A DNA stretch of 64,000 nt from Burkholderia sp. BCC0322. Lineage in GTDB: Bacteria > Pseudomonadota > Gammaproteobacteria > Burkholderiales > Burkholderiaceae. The stretch lies in contig NZ_CADFDU010000001.1 in assembly GCF_902833045.1 (NCBI RefSeq), forward strand, positions 823,927 to 887,926. Direction: 5' to 3'. A program made the position numbers and the translations under genes. Shown here piece after piece: positions 34,773-45,374 of the stretch. The notes under the pieces were generated by a model that had not been told where the DNA came from, did not search any database, and saw only the letters and a program-made list of their open reading frames with translations. The first letter of the stretch is position 1; every line of letters starts with the position of its first letter.

Positions 34773-35546
34773 ATGACCCCTTCCGAATTCCGCCAGTCCG
34801 TGCGCCACGGCGCGTTCCGCGGCCCGACCGCCGGCCATTGCGGCCCGTACGCGCAAGCGAACCTCGCGATCCTGCCCGAGGCGGTCGCGCACGATTTCCT
34901 GCGCTTCTGCCAGGCGAACCCGAAAGCCTGCCCGCTGCTGGGCGTCGGCGAACCGGGTGCGTTCCGGGTCGACGCGCTCGGCGAGGATCTCGACATCCGC
35001 ACCGACGTGCCGAGCTACAACGTCTACCGCGACGGCCGCCTGACCGAACGTGTCGAGTCGCTGGAAGCACTGTGGCGCGACGATTTCGTCGTATTCGCGA
35101 TCGGATGCTCGTTTTCGTTCGAGGACATGCTGGCCCGCGAAGGGATTGGCCTGCGCCATGTGGAGGAGGGGCGTAACGTGCCGATGTACCGCACGTCGAT
35201 TCCGAACCGCCGCGCGGGGATCTTCGGCGGCCAGCTCGTCGTGTCGATGCGGCCGATGCGCGGCGCCGACGCGATCCGCGCGGTGCAGATCACGAGCCGG
35301 TTTCCTGGCGTGCACGGCGCGCCGATCCATCTCGGCGATCCGCGCGAACTGGGCATTGCCGATCTGAACGCCCCCGAATTCGGCGACGCGGTGACGATCC
35401 GCGACGGCGAGCTGCCGGTGTTCTGGGCCTGCGGCGTGACGCCGCAAACCGCGCTGATGGACGCGAAGCTGCCGATCGCGATCGCGCATACGCCCGGCCA
35501 CATGCTGATGACCGACATCACGAACGCATCGCTGGCCGTATTCTGA
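34773..35546 (+). CDS. DUF1445 family putative hydro-lyase (D-glutamate cyclase-like)
   Basis: A 257-residue DUF1445 protein: [20 protein letters not shown] near the start, [24 protein letters not shown] and [10 protein letters not shown], and near the end [15 protein letters not shown] and [10 protein letters not shown]. These motifs are characteristic of the family. The related mammalian DGLUCY protein dehydrates D-glutamate to 5-oxo-D-proline. In this window a fused 5-oxoprolinase lies two genes downstream, so a D-glutamate or related lactam pathway is a reasonable inference. It starts behind a weak RBS, and the MFS gene follows after 78 bp. Confidence 0.85.
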   Translation: MTPSEFRQSVRHGAFRGPTAGHCGPYAQANLAILPEAVAHDFLRFCQANPKACPLLGVGEPGAFRVDALGEDLDIRTDVPSYNVYRDGRLTERVESLEALWRDDFVVFAIGCSFSFEDMLAREGIGLRHVEEGRNVPMYRTSIPNRRAGIFGGQLVVSMRPMRGADAIRAVQITSRFPGVHGAPIHLGDPRELGIADLNAPEFGDAVTIRDGELPVFWACGVTPQTALMDAKLPIAIAHTPGHMLMTDITNASLAVF

Positions 35547-35624
35547 GCCGGGGCGACGGCCACCCGCACGACACACCGCACGCACGATCGCCATTTGACG
35601 GCGCACAACGACAGGAGCATCACC

Positions 35625-36923
35625 ATGGAAAGCAAGACCCTCGCGGCCCCCGCCGCCGAGCCCGCGCCCCTCGAGCGTAGCGGCCTGTTCTCGTGGTACG
35701 GGGATGCGCAGCCGCGCGAGCGCCGCGCGTTCTGGAGCTGCAAGGTCGGCTACATGCTCGACGGGATGGACACGCAGATGCTGTCGTTCGTGATCCCGAC
35801 ACTCGTCGCGACCTGGGGCATTTCGCTCGCAGACGCGGGCTTCATCGGCACGATCACGCTGCTCGCATCGGCAGCCGGCGGCTGGATCGCCGGCATTCTG
35901 TCCGACCGGATTGGCCGCGTGCGCACGCTGCAGCTCACCGTTCTGTGGTTCGCGGTGTTCACCGCGCTGTGCGGGCTCGCGCAGAACTATCACCAGCTGC
36001 TCGCCGCGCGCGCGCTGATGGGCTTCGGCTTCGGCGGCGAATGGACGGCCGGCGCGGTGCTGATCGGCGAAGTGATCCGCGCGCGCGACCGCGGCAAGGC
36101 GGTCGGTCTCGTGCAGTCGGGCTGGGCGATCGGCTGGGGGCTGTGCGCGCTGCTGTATGCGCTGCTGTTCTCGGTGCTGCCGGCCGAGCAGGCGTGGCGC
36201 GCGCTGTTCCTCGTCGGCCTCGCGCCCGCGCTGCTGGTCGTGGCGATCCGCCGCTACGTGAAGGAGCCGGACGTCTACGAGAAGGAAAAGGCCGCGCAGG
36301 CGCAAGTAGCCGATGCGCCGCGCCTCACCGAGATCTTCGCGCCGAAGCTGATCACGACGACGCTGCGCGCGGCGCTGCTGACGACCGGCGCGCAGGGCGG
36401 CTACTACGCGATCACGACGTGGCTGCCGACCTTCCTGAAGACCGAGCGGCACCTCACGGTGATGGGCACCGGCGGCTATCTCGCGATGATCATCTTCGGC
36501 TCGTGGGTCGGCTACCTGACGAGCGCGTACCTGACCGACCGGCTGGGCCGCAAGCCGAACTTCATCCTGTTCGCGGTCGGCTCGATGGTGATCGCGTTCG
36601 CATACACGTCGCTGAACCTGACCAACGCGTCGATGCTGTGGCTCGGCTTTCCGCTCGGCTTCTTCGCGTCGGGCATCTTCTCGGGGATGGGCGCGTTCCT
36701 CACCGAGCTGTTCCCGACCCGCGTGCGCGGCTCCGGCCAGGGCTTCTGCTACAACGTGGGCCGCGCGATCGGCGCACTGTTCCCGTTCCTGATCGGTGCG
36801 CTGTCCAAGCAATACGGGCTCGGCACGAGCATCGGCATCTTCGCGGTCGCCGCGTACGGCGTGGTGATCGTCGCCGCGCTGACGCTGCCCGAGACACGCG
36901 GCCGCGAACTCGACGCCGCTTGA
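35625..36923 (+). CDS. MFS transporter, organic acid/sugar-acid type
   Basis: A 432-residue major facilitator protein with twelve predicted helices. The loop 2-3 signature GILSDRIGRVRTL and its C-terminal counterpart YLTDRLGRKPNF are present, and helix 1 carries GYMLDGMDTQMLSFVIP, an Asp-containing pattern of the aromatic/organic acid:H+ symporter subfamily. It should import an anionic substrate; position between DUF1445 and oxoprolinase genes suggests D-glutamate, 5-oxoproline or a hydantoin. AGGAG precedes the ATG. Confidence 0.88.
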   Translation: MESKTLAAPAAEPAPLERSGLFSWYGDAQPRERRAFWSCKVGYMLDGMDTQMLSFVIPTLVATWGISLADAGFIGTITLLASAAGGWIAGILSDRIGRVRTLQLTVLWFAVFTALCGLAQNYHQLLAARALMGFGFGGEWTAGAVLIGEVIRARDRGKAVGLVQSGWAIGWGLCALLYALLFSVLPAEQAWRALFLVGLAPALLVVAIRRYVKEPDVYEKEKAAQAQVADAPRLTEIFAPKLITTTLRAALLTTGAQGGYYAITTWLPTFLKTERHLTVMGTGGYLAMIIFGSWVGYLTSAYLTDRLGRKPNFILFAVGSMVIAFAYTSLNLTNASMLWLGFPLGFFASGIFSGMGAFLTELFPTRVRGSGQGFCYNVGRAIGALFPFLIGALSKQYGLGTSIGIFAVAAYGVVIVAALTLPETRGRELDAA

Positions 36924-37043
36924 GCGGCGGGCCGGCCGGCCCTTCGTTTTTCTCCCCCTTTGACCGACCCGGTGACGCGGCGCGCGACGCGCGCCGTGCG
37001 GCGGCGCTCGTCCCTCGACTCAACGACGCATCGACCCGACATC

Positions 37044-40000
37044 ATGACTGACCGACACCTTTCCCCCGTTCCCTCCGACGCCGCACGCTGGCAATTCTGG
37101 ATCGATCGCGGCGGCACGTTCACCGACATCGTCGCGCGCCGGCCCGACGGCACGCTCGTCACGCACAAGCTGCTGTCGGAGAACCCCGAGCAATACCGCG
37201 ACGCGGCGGTGGCCGGGATCCGCCAGTTGCTCGGCCTCGCGCCCGGCGAGCCGATCACGCCCGAGCGCGTCGAGATGGTGAAGATGGGCACGACGGTCGC
37301 GACCAACGCGCTGCTCGAGCGCAAGGGCGAACGCACCGTGCTCGCGACGACGCGCGGCTTTCGCGACGTGCTGCGCATCGCGTACCAGAACCGGCCGCGC
37401 CTGTTCGATCTCGACATCGTGCTGCCCGATGCGCTGTACGAGCGCGTCGTCGAGATCGACGAGCGCATCGGCGCGCATGGCGACGTCGTCGTGCCGCTCG
37501 ATGTTCAGGGTGCCGAAACGTCGCTGCGCCGCGTGTTCGACTCCGGCGTGCGCGCGCTCGCGATCGTGCTGATCCACGGCTATCGCTACACCGCGCACGA
37601 ACGCGCGCTGGCGGATCTGGCGCGCCGCATCGGATTCACGCAGGTATCGGTGTCGCACGAGGTGTCGCCGCTGATGAAGATGGTGTCGCGCGGCGATACG
37701 ACCGTCGTCGACGCGTACCTGTCGCCGATCCTGCGCCGCTATGTCGAGCAGGTCGCGCACGAGATGCCGGGCGTGAACCTGCAGTTCATGCAGAGCAGCG
37801 GCGGGCTGACGCGCGCCGACGCGTTCCAGGGCAAGGACGCGATCCTGTCGGGCCCGGCCGGCGGCATCGTCGGGATGGTGCGCGCCGCGCAGGCGGCCGG
37901 CTTCGAGCGCGTGATCGGCTTCGACATGGGCGGCACGTCGACCGACGTGTCGCACTACCACGGCGAGTTCGAGCGCGTGTTCGAGACGCAGGTGGCCGGC
38001 GTGCGGATGCGCGCGCCGATGATGAGCATCTATACGGTTGCCGCGGGCGGCGGCTCGGTGCTCGGCTTCGACGGCGCGCGGCTGCGCGTCGGGCCGGAAT
38101 CGGCCGGCGCGAACCCGGGGCCGGCCGCGTACCGGCGCGGCGGCCCGCTGACGGTGACCGACTGCAACGTGATGCTCGGCAAGATCCAGCCCGATCATTT
38201 CCCGCGCGTGTTCGGCCCGCATGCGGACGAACCGCTCGACCGCGACGGCGTGGTCGCGAAGTTCGCGGCGCTTGCCGACGAGATCCACGCGGCCACCGGG
38301 CGGCGCGAGACGCCCGAGGCGCTCGCCGAAGGTTTCCTGGAAATCGCGATCGGCAGCATGGCGAACGCGATCAAGAAGATTTCCGTGCAGCGCGGCCACG
38401 ACGTGTCGCGCTACGTGCTGACGACGTTCGGCGGCGCGGGCGGCCAGCACGCGTGCGGCGTGGCCGACGCGCTCGGGATGACGCAGGTGTTCGCGCATCC
38501 GCTCGCGGGCGTGCTGTCCGCGTACGGGATGGGCCTCGCCGACCAGACCGCGATGCGCGAGCGCGCGGTCGAGGCCGTGTTGTCCGACGCGTCGCTGCCG
38601 GCGCTGAACGCGGCGCTCGACCGGCTGGCCGACGAAGCCGTCGGCGCGCTGCTCGAACAGGGCGTGCCGCCGGAGCGGATCGCGACCGAGCGGCGCGTAC
38701 ACCTGCGCTACCAGGGCACCGATTCGGCGCTCGACGTGCCGGCCGGCAGCGTCGCCGCGATGCAGCAGGCGTTCGAGGCCGCATACCGGCAGCGCTACGC
38801 GTTCCTGATGCCCGGCACGCCGCTCGTCGCCGAGCTCGCGTCGGTCGAGGCGATCGGCCGCTCCGACGCGCCGGTGGAGATCGCGCCGCTCGCGCCGCGC
38901 AACGAGGGCAACGGCGATGATGCCGCGCTACGCGCCCATTCCGCGGTGCGCTTCCATTCCGGCGGGCAATGGCACGACGCGGCGCTCTACGTGCGCGACA
39001 CGCTGCTGGCCGGCGACGCGATCGACGGCCCGGCGATCGTCGCGGAGAAGAACGGCACGACCGTCGTCGAGCCTGGCTGGCGCGCGCGGATGACCGCGCA
39101 GGGCAACCTCGTGCTGACGCGCACGACGCCGCTGCCGACGCGCCGCTCGCTCGGCACCGACGCCGATCCGGTGCGGCTCGAGATCTTCAACAACCTGTTC
39201 ATGTCGATCGCCGAGCAGATGGGGCTGCGGCTGCAGAACACCGCGTACTCGGTGAACATCAAGGAGCGGCTCGACTTCTCGTGCGCGATCTTCGACGGCG
39301 ACGGCAACCTGATCGCGAACGCGCCGCACATGCCGGTGCACCTCGGCTCGATGGGCGAGAGCATCCGCACGGTGATCGAGCGCAACCGCGGCCGCATGCG
39401 CGACGGCGACGTGTTCATGCTGAACGACCCGTATCACGGCGGCACGCACCTGCCGGACGTGACCGTCATCACGCCGGTGTTCGCCGACGGCTCGGACGCG
39501 CCGCTGTTCTACGTCGGCTCGCGCGGCCACCACGCGGACATCGGCGGCACGACGCCGGGCTCGATGCCGCCCGATTCGACGCATATCGACGAGGAGGGCG
39601 TGCTGATCGACAACTGGCAACTGGTGTCGGCCGGCACGCTGCGCGATGCGGAAACCCGCGCGCTGCTCGCGTCGGGCCGTTACCCGGCGCGCAACGTCGA
39701 GCAGAACATGGCCGACCTGCGCGCGCAGGTCGCCGCGAACCAGAAAGGCGTCGACGAACTGCGCCGGATGGTCGCGCAGTTCGGCCGCGACGTCGTGCTC
39801 GCGTTCATGGGGCACGTGCAGGACAACGCGGAGGAAGCCGTGCGGCGCGTGATCGGCGCGTTGCAGGACGGCGCGTACCGCTATCTGCTCGACAACGGCG
39901 CGGAGATTCGCGTCGCGATCCGCGTCGACCGGGCGGCGCGGCGCGCGGAGATCGATTTCACGGGCACGTCCGCGCAGCTCGACAACAACTTCAACGCGCC

Positions 40001-40694
40001 GAAGGCCGTGTGCATGGCCGCCGTGCTGTACGTGTTCCGCACGCTGGTCGGCGACGAGATCCCGCTGAACGCCGGCTGCCTGAAGCCGCTCACGGTGATC
40101 GTGCCGGCGCGCTCGATGCTGAACCCGGAGTATCCGGCGGCGGTCGTGTCGGGCAACGTCGAGACGTCGTCGGCGATCACCAACGCGCTGTACGGCGCGC
40201 TCGGCTGCGTCGCGTCGAGCCAGGGGACGATGAACAACTTCACATTCGGCAACGATCGCTACCAGTACTACGAGACGATCGCGGGCGGCAGCGGCGCGGG
40301 CGACGGCTTCGCGGGCGTCGGCGCGGTGCAGACGCACATGACGAACTCGCGGCTGACCGATCCGGAGGTGCTCGAATGGCGCTACCCGGTGCGGCTCGAC
40401 TCGCACCGGATCCGCGCCGGCTCGGGCGGCGGCGGGCGCTGGCGCGGCGGCGACGGCGCGGTGCGGCGGATCCGCTTCCTCGAGCCGATGACCGCGTCGA
40501 TCCTGTCGAACAACCGGATCCACGCACCGTTCGGCGCGGCGGGCGGCGAGGCCGGCGCGCTCGGCCGCAACACGATCGAGCGCGCGGACGGCACGGTCGA
40601 GACGCTCAGCCATATCGGCCGCGCGGAGATGGCGCCGGGCGACGTGTTCGTCGTCGAAACGCCGGGCGGCGGCGGATACGGCACGGCGGGCTGA
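37044..40694 (+). CDS. 5-oxoprolinase / hydantoinase A-B fusion protein
   Basis: A 1216-residue fusion. The N-terminal HyuA half opens [18 protein letters not shown], a phosphate-binding loop of the actin-like ATPase fold, with [19 protein letters not shown] and [12 protein letters not shown] further on. The HyuB half starts near residue 710 ([19 protein letters not shown]) and includes [28 protein letters not shown] and the end GGGGYGTAG. Length and order match ATP-dependent 5-oxoprolinases (5-oxo-L-proline to glutamate); N-methylhydantoinases have the same halves, usually as two genes. The ATG at 37044 has no clear RBS; the frame is open upstream to 36960. Confidence 0.88.
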   Translation: MTDRHLSPVPSDAARWQFWIDRGGTFTDIVARRPDGTLVTHKLLSENPEQYRDAAVAGIRQLLGLAPGEPITPERVEMVKMGTTVATNALLERKGERTVLATTRGFRDVLRIAYQNRPRLFDLDIVLPDALYERVVEIDERIGAHGDVVVPLDVQGAETSLRRVFDSGVRALAIVLIHGYRYTAHERALADLARRIGFTQVSVSHEVSPLMKMVSRGDTTVVDAYLSPILRRYVEQVAHEMPGVNLQFMQSSGGLTRADAFQGKDAILSGPAGGIVGMVRAAQAAGFERVIGFDMGGTSTDVSHYHGEFERVFETQVAGVRMRAPMMSIYTVAAGGGSVLGFDGARLRVGPESAGANPGPAAYRRGGPLTVTDCNVMLGKIQPDHFPRVFGPHADEPLDRDGVVAKFAALADEIHAATGRRETPEALAEGFLEIAIGSMANAIKKISVQRGHDVSRYVLTTFGGAGGQHACGVADALGMTQVFAHPLAGVLSAYGMGLADQTAMRERAVEAVLSDASLPALNAALDRLADEAVGALLEQGVPPERIATERRVHLRYQGTDSALDVPAGSVAAMQQAFEAAYRQRYAFLMPGTPLVAELASVEAIGRSDAPVEIAPLAPRNEGNGDDAALRAHSAVRFHSGGQWHDAALYVRDTLLAGDAIDGPAIVAEKNGTTVVEPGWRARMTAQGNLVLTRTTPLPTRRSLGTDADPVRLEIFNNLFMSIAEQMGLRLQNTAYSVNIKERLDFSCAIFDGDGNLIANAPHMPVHLGSMGESIRTVIERNRGRMRDGDVFMLNDPYHGGTHLPDVTVITPVFADGSDAPLFYVGSRGHHADIGGTTPGSMPPDSTHIDEEGVLIDNWQLVSAGTLRDAETRALLASGRYPARNVEQNMADLRAQVAANQKGVDELRRMVAQFGRDVVLAFMGHVQDNAEEAVRRVIGALQDGAYRYLLDNGAEIRVAIRVDRAARRAEIDFTGTSAQLDNNFNAPKAVCMAAVLYVFRTLVGDEIPLNAGCLKPLTVIVPARSMLNPEYPAAVVSGNVETSSAITNALYGALGCVASSQGTMNNFTFGNDRYQYYETIAGGSGAGDGFAGVGAVQTHMTNSRLTDPEVLEWRYPVRLDSHRIRAGSGGGGRWRGGDGAVRRIRFLEPMTASILSNNRIHAPFGAAGGEAGALGRNTIERADGTVETLSHIGRAEMAPGDVFVVETPGGGGYGTAG

Positions 40695-41258
40695 GCCGCG
40701 CGACCGGCGCCGGCGACCGGCGCCGATGCTCGAACGGCATTGCAACGGACTGTGGAATAAAGTTGTGTATTAGCGCACGAAAGGAATCAAAATCGACGAA
40801 AAGTCGGGTCGCCGCAACGCGATCCGACCCTGTCGCAGATGGCTTGTCACAGCGCTGTCCATGACGGCTGGAATCAGCCGCAAACGCCCGCCCGGCGGGG
40901 CGCTCAGCCCGATTCGCCGAACCCGTCCCGCACCGTCGCAAACGCGATTGAGCAGGCCGCCAATCATGAAAAATCCGGCTTGCCAATCGAGTCCCAATTC
41001 CTTGACACTCTGCTCTAAATGTGAGTGCCAATCCTGATCGTCATTTGATAAGATGGCTCTCATCATTCGTTTGGCAGCACCTGCGCGCATCACGCGCGAA
41101 CGCCGGGTCGCATTAGCTGGAAACAAGTACGGGACGAGGCCCATCTTCACGGCAATCACGGTTGCCCTGCCGGGAACGCGCGACGCGCGCCCCGGAAGGG
41201 CGGCCGGCCGGGTCGCCTCCGTCTACACTGTGCGTTTTTTCTGGATCGGGGCGTCTCC
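40695..41258. other. Intergenic region upstream of rpfR
   Basis: About 560 bp. Right after the oxoprolinase stop, CGGCGCC and GGCGCCG could form a hairpin (40706-40726) as a terminator. A minus-strand frame from about 41063 to 40770 has a plausible middle (LDWQAGFFMIGGLLNRVCDG) but a random-looking remainder; I do not call it a gene. Local AT content rises around 41000-41060, where the rpfR promoter probably lies; TTGACA at 41011-41016 lacks a clear partner. Confidence 0.4.
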
Positions 41259-43262
41259 ATGGATGACGAAAACGATAGCGCGGTGCTCGAGGCGCACGTA
41301 GGTACGCGCAGCCCCTGCTGGCGTCTCGGCAGCGACAGCAATGCCCTCGAACTGGCGGCCGTCCGCGGCCTGACCAACGTCGCCGTCGCGCTGACGGGCG
41401 AACAGGCCGCGCGCATTCGCGCGCTGACCGGCGTCACGTCGCACCTCGTGCTCGACATCACGCTGTTCGGCGAACCGGTGAGCCTTCATCTCGTCGGGCG
41501 GAAAGTCGACACGACCGACTGGGCCGGCACGGCCTCCGCCTATTCCGATACCGAATCCGTCGCGGGCGATCTCGCGCACGGGCTCGCGTTCGCCGAGCAG
41601 GTCGTGTCCGAAGTGAATTCGCTCGTCGTGATTCTCGATCGCAACGGGATGGTGCAGCGCTTCAACCGCCTGTGCGAGGAAGTGACGGGCAAGCGCGAGG
41701 TCGACGTGATCGGCCGCAGCGCGTTCGAACTGTTCATGAGCCCCGAGCAGGGCGCGCAGTCGCGCAGCAACATCACGGGCTTTTTCGCGAGCAACCACTC
41801 GTTCGCGGTCGAGCGCTACATCAACACGGTCAACGGGCCGCGCCTGTTCCAGTTCCGCAACAAGTTCGTGCAGAGCGGCAGCGGCGTCGAGGAGCAGTTC
41901 CTGATCTGCTCGGGCATCGACATCACCGAGGAGCGCAACGCGCAGCATCGGCTCATCGAACTCGCGAACACCGACGTGCTCACCGGGCTGCCGAACCGCC
42001 ACGCGATCAGCGAGCGCATCCACGCGGCGATTGCGGCCGAGACCGCCGCATCGCGCGGGCAGGTCGGCATCCTGTTCCTCGATCTCGACAACTTCAAGCG
42101 CGTCAACGATCACTACGGGCACATCACCGGCGACCGGCTGCTGCAGGACGTGTCGGCGATCATCAGCGGCTGCCTGCCGTCCGGCGCGACGCTCGCGCGG
42201 CTCGGCGGCGACGAATTCCTCGTGCTGTTCGAGCACGGCACGCGGCCGCTGCTCGAAGCGACCGCGCAGATCATTCTCGAACGGCTGCGCACGCCCATTC
42301 ATCTCGGGCTGATGGAGGTCTACACGAGCTGCTCGATCGGCATCGCGATGCATCCGCAGCACGGCGATTCGCTCGAGACGCTGATCCGCAGCGCGGATAC
42401 CGCGATGTACGTCGCGAAGGAAGAGGGCAAGCATACGTACCGCGTGTTCTCGCTGGAGATGAACCAGAAGGTCGCGAAGTACATGTGGCTCGACACGAAC
42501 CTGCGCAAGGCGCTCGAGGAAGAGCAGTTCGTGCTGCACTACCAGCCGGTCGTCGATATCGCGACCGGCGACGTGCACGGCGTCGAGGCACTGATCCGCT
42601 GGCAGTCGCCCGACCGCGGGCTCGTCGCGCCGATCGAGTTCATCCGCTTCGCGGAGGAGTCGGGCCTGATCGCGCCGCTCGGGCGCTGGGTGATGCGTAC
42701 CGCGGCCGCGCAGGCTGCCGCGTGGAAGGCGAAGGGGCTCGACATCCGGATCGCGGTGAACGTGTCCGCGCGGCAGTTGCAGGACATGAACATCGTGAAC
42801 CAGATGGCGTCGATCCTCGACGCCGCGGGGCTGAAGCCCGGCCTGCTCGACATCGAGCTGACCGAGAGCTGTTTCATCGAGGACGAGGATGCGGCCAACG
42901 GGCTGATGCGGCAGTTCCGCCAGCTCGGCGCGCAGATCCATCTCGACGATTTCGGCACCGGCTATTCGTCGCTGTCGCAGTTGTCGCGCCTGCCGCTCGA
43001 CGCGATCAAGCTCGACCGCAGCTTCATCACGGGCATTGACCGCAATCCGCGCTCGCAGGCGTTGGTGCGCTCGGTCGTGTCGCTCGCGAAGGCGCTGAAT
43101 TTCGCGGTGGTCGCCGAAGGCGTCGAAACGCATGCGGAAGCCGAATTCCTCAAGCAGCTCGACGTCGATCATGCGCAGGGCTACTACTACGCCCGCCCGA
43201 TGCCGGCACAGGCGTTCGAGGCGTGGCTCGCGGAGACGAGAAAGCTCAGGCTGATCGCCTGA
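41259..43262 (+). CDS. rpfR: RpfR: BDSF receptor with PAS, GGDEF and EAL domains
   Basis: A 667-residue signalling protein. Residues 1 to about 100 form an N-terminal domain before the PAS domain (about 105-220, EVNSLVVILDRNGMVQRFN) that binds the fatty-acid signal BDSF. The GGDEF motif is intact at 316-320 (LGGDEFL) and the EAL motif at 443-445 (GVEALIRW); DDFGTGYSSL and the K/E ligands of active phosphodiesterases are present. Both activities look possible; in the family BDSF binding stimulates c-di-GMP hydrolysis. The N-terminal domain in RpfR contacts the synthase RpfF, whose gene ends 48 bp away on the opposite strand. No transmembrane segments, so cytoplasmic. Confidence 0.93.
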   Translation: MDDENDSAVLEAHVGTRSPCWRLGSDSNALELAAVRGLTNVAVALTGEQAARIRALTGVTSHLVLDITLFGEPVSLHLVGRKVDTTDWAGTASAYSDTESVAGDLAHGLAFAEQVVSEVNSLVVILDRNGMVQRFNRLCEEVTGKREVDVIGRSAFELFMSPEQGAQSRSNITGFFASNHSFAVERYINTVNGPRLFQFRNKFVQSGSGVEEQFLICSGIDITEERNAQHRLIELANTDVLTGLPNRHAISERIHAAIAAETAASRGQVGILFLDLDNFKRVNDHYGHITGDRLLQDVSAIISGCLPSGATLARLGGDEFLVLFEHGTRPLLEATAQIILERLRTPIHLGLMEVYTSCSIGIAMHPQHGDSLETLIRSADTAMYVAKEEGKHTYRVFSLEMNQKVAKYMWLDTNLRKALEEEQFVLHYQPVVDIATGDVHGVEALIRWQSPDRGLVAPIEFIRFAEESGLIAPLGRWVMRTAAAQAAAWKAKGLDIRIAVNVSARQLQDMNIVNQMASILDAAGLKPGLLDIELTESCFIEDEDAANGLMRQFRQLGAQIHLDDFGTGYSSLSQLSRLPLDAIKLDRSFITGIDRNPRSQALVRSVVSLAKALNFAVVAEGVETHAEAEFLKQLDVDHAQGYYYARPMPAQAFEAWLAETRKLRLIA

Positions 43263-43278
43263 GCTTCGTTCACGAACA

Positions 43279-43303
43279 GGCGCCGCCGGCAAGCGGCGGC
43301 GCC
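43279..43303. terminator. Bidirectional hairpin between rpfR and rpfF
   Basis: GGCGCCGCCG and CGGCGGCGCC form a perfect 10-bp stem with a GCAAG loop in the 48-bp gap between the two convergent genes. There is no strong U-tract on either side, but position and stability fit a shared transcription end. Confidence 0.6.
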
Positions 43304-43310
43304 CGTCGCA

Positions 43311-44174
43311 TTACACCGTGCGCAGCTTCGACACGCGCCGGTTCTGCAGCATCACGAGGCGTTCCATGTACGCGAGATCCTTCGGCTCGATCGTGAACGC
43401 CGCATGCACCCACGCTTCCGTGATGTCCATCAGCTCGGAGCGCGTCAGCTGGAACACCCGCTCGCGCGCGCGCAGCATCGCGCGCACGCCGTTCAGCTTC
43501 GGCTTCGTCACGTCGATGAAGGTGCGCGTCGCGAGGTACGCGTCACCCGCGTCGAACGTCTGGTCGACCAGGCCGCGATCCTCGTACCACTCGGCAGCGT
43601 GCGCTTCGCCGGTCGCGATCAGTTGCTCCGCAATGCCCCGATCGGCCTTGCGCGCGACGAGCGAATAGCCGCCCATGCCCGGGAACAGGTTGAACGCGAT
43701 CTCGGGAAACCCGAGCTTCACGCCCTTCTGCGCGAGCACGTAGTGATGCGCGAGCGCGGCCTCGAACCCGCCGCCGAGCGCGCTGCCCTCGACCATCGCG
43801 ATCGAGATCGCCCCGGTGCCGAAGCCCGTGTAGATCTCGTACACGCCGTCGATGCACGAGCGCGCATAGGCCATCAACAGGTCGCGCTTGCCGCTGCGGA
43901 TCGCGTCGACGAAAAAGCTCAGGTCGCCGCCGACGTTGAACAGCTCGGGGACGAGCGAGCCCGTCACCCAGAAGTCGAACGGCAGGCCCGAGTCGCGTGC
44001 GACGCGCGCGAGATGGATGATGTCGGTAACGAGTTGCTGGTTGAAGCACGGCCGCGGCTCCGATCGCAGCATCATCCACATGACATTACGTCCCTCTTCA
44101 TAAAAGGCGGTCAGTTGCGTGAGTTCGCCAGCTTCGTAAAACGGGCGGCACGCGGGATGGGATTGGAGTTGCAT
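43311..44174 (-). CDS. rpfF: RpfF: BDSF synthase (crotonase-fold enoyl-CoA hydratase/thioesterase)
   Basis: A 287-residue crotonase-family protein closely matching RpfF of the B. cepacia complex as I know it: MWMMLRSEPRPCFNQQLVTD, the oxyanion-hole region VTGSLVPELFNVGGDLSFF, and SMVEGSALGGGFEAALAHHY/PEIAFNLFPGMGG carrying the paired catalytic glutamates. It makes cis-2-dodecenoic acid (BDSF) from acyl-ACP by dehydration and thioester cleavage. The ATG at 44174 has GAGGAC 8 nt upstream. Convergent with rpfR, its receptor partner. Confidence 0.93.
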   Translation of the reverse strand: MQLQSHPACRPFYEAGELTQLTAFYEEGRNVMWMMLRSEPRPCFNQQLVTDIIHLARVARDSGLPFDFWVTGSLVPELFNVGGDLSFFVDAIRSGKRDLLMAYARSCIDGVYEIYTGFGTGAISIAMVEGSALGGGFEAALAHHYVLAQKGVKLGFPEIAFNLFPGMGGYSLVARKADRGIAEQLIATGEAHAAEWYEDRGLVDQTFDAGDAYLATRTFIDVTKPKLNGVRAMLRARERVFQLTRSELMDITEAWVHAAFTIEPKDLAYMERLVMLQNRRVSKLRTV

Positions 44175-44659
44175 GGTATGTCCTCGTGAGATGTGGTTCT
44201 TGAAGACCATCGCGCCCGGTGCCGTGCAGGAGGCGAGTGTCCTGACGGGCGCCGGGCGCGAGGCATCGCCATTGTTGCGCGCGCACATTCGGCGTATCTG
44301 TGGAGTGGGTCACCCGAAAGCCGCGCGGGCCCATGCAGGGCGGCGGTCCCGGACGAGCGGTCGGGGAGCGTGGGGGGACCGGCCGGGCCGGTATCGCGGC
44401 GTTCCGGACGTGACGACGGAACGCGGGCATGCCGGATGTCGGCAAACCTGCGAACGGCGCGGCAATGCCGCGTGCGATGCGCGCAGTCGTAACCGCGAAT
44501 TGGCAATGCGGGGAACGCGTCGCGACCGCTCGGCGTGCAGGGTATGCATCGGGCCCGACGGGTATCCGGCGAATTTTTTGCCGCGTTAGAATCGCGCGCC
44601 CGTTCATCTCTGCACGCGTCGTTCCGCGCGCAGGGGCGCGGCTCTCCTCCCCGGCGCTC

Positions 44660-45188
44660 GTGCGTGCGGGCGAAGCGTGGGTGCCGTTGTCCGGCGAAGG
44701 CGGGCACGTGTCGTTCGCGCCGTCGGACGAGCGCGAGGACCGGGTACTTGCCCATGCGCGCAAGCGCTGGCCGCACGGGTCGTTCGAGCGGCTCGCGGCC
44801 GGGCCGGGGATCGCGGCGATTCATGAGGCGCTGGCCGCGCGCGACGGCCGTGCGATCGTCGAGACCGATCCGGCCGTCATCGTCGAGCGCATGCTCGCGG
44901 GCGATGCGGATTGCGGCGTGACGCTCGATTGCTTCTGCGCAATGCTCGGCACGTTCGCGGGCAACCTGGCGCTGACGCTCGGCGCGACCGGCGGCATCCA
45001 TATCGGCGGCGGGGGGGCCGCGCCTCGGCGCCCGTTTCGATGCATCGCCGTTTCGCGCACGCTTCGAGGCGAAAGGCCGCTTCGCGGGCTATCTCGCGCG
45101 TATTCCGACGTTCGTGATCACCGCGCCCTATCCGGCGTTCGCCGGCGTATCGCGGCTGCTGGCGCGCGTGCTCGGCGAGGCCGATTGA
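44660..45188 (+). pseudogene. Truncated, frameshifted glucokinase (glk) relic
   Basis: The first part reads EAWVPLSGEGGHVSFAPSDE, VLAHARKRWPHGSFERLAAG, and [20 protein letters not shown] with GGIHIGGG, the C-terminal half of bacterial Glk. After a run of seven G at 45011-45017 the homologous sequence continues in another frame: [20 protein letters not shown], then [20 protein letters not shown], to TGA at 45186-45188. Removing one G would restore the reading. The N-terminal half with the ATP-binding and DxGGTN motifs is missing, so even a corrected frame would not encode a full kinase. There is no start signal. The DNA from 44175 to 44659 shows nothing recognisable besides the rpfF promoter region. 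Confidence 0.8.
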
Positions 45189-45374
45189 AGACACATGCGC
45201 TCGATGCGGCGGCAGCGGGCCGCAATGTCATCGTTCAGTCGTCATCGTGTCGGCATCCTGAAAGAAAATCTTCCGGATTCGGCGTTTGCCTATGGAATGT
45301 GCGGACTGGAAGTTGATCGGCAGCTCATTTATCGTTGATGGAGAGGCTTCGGCGTAGCGCGATCGGGAGGCGTC

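Noticed and set aside
37020-40745. Two long minus-strand frames (560 and 605 codons)
   Set aside because: Antisense to the fused oxoprolinase, which has continuous family motifs over its full length.
44660-45188. An intact glucokinase made by programmed frameshifting
   Set aside because: The N-terminal half, including the ATP-binding motif, is absent, so a shift could not give an active enzyme.
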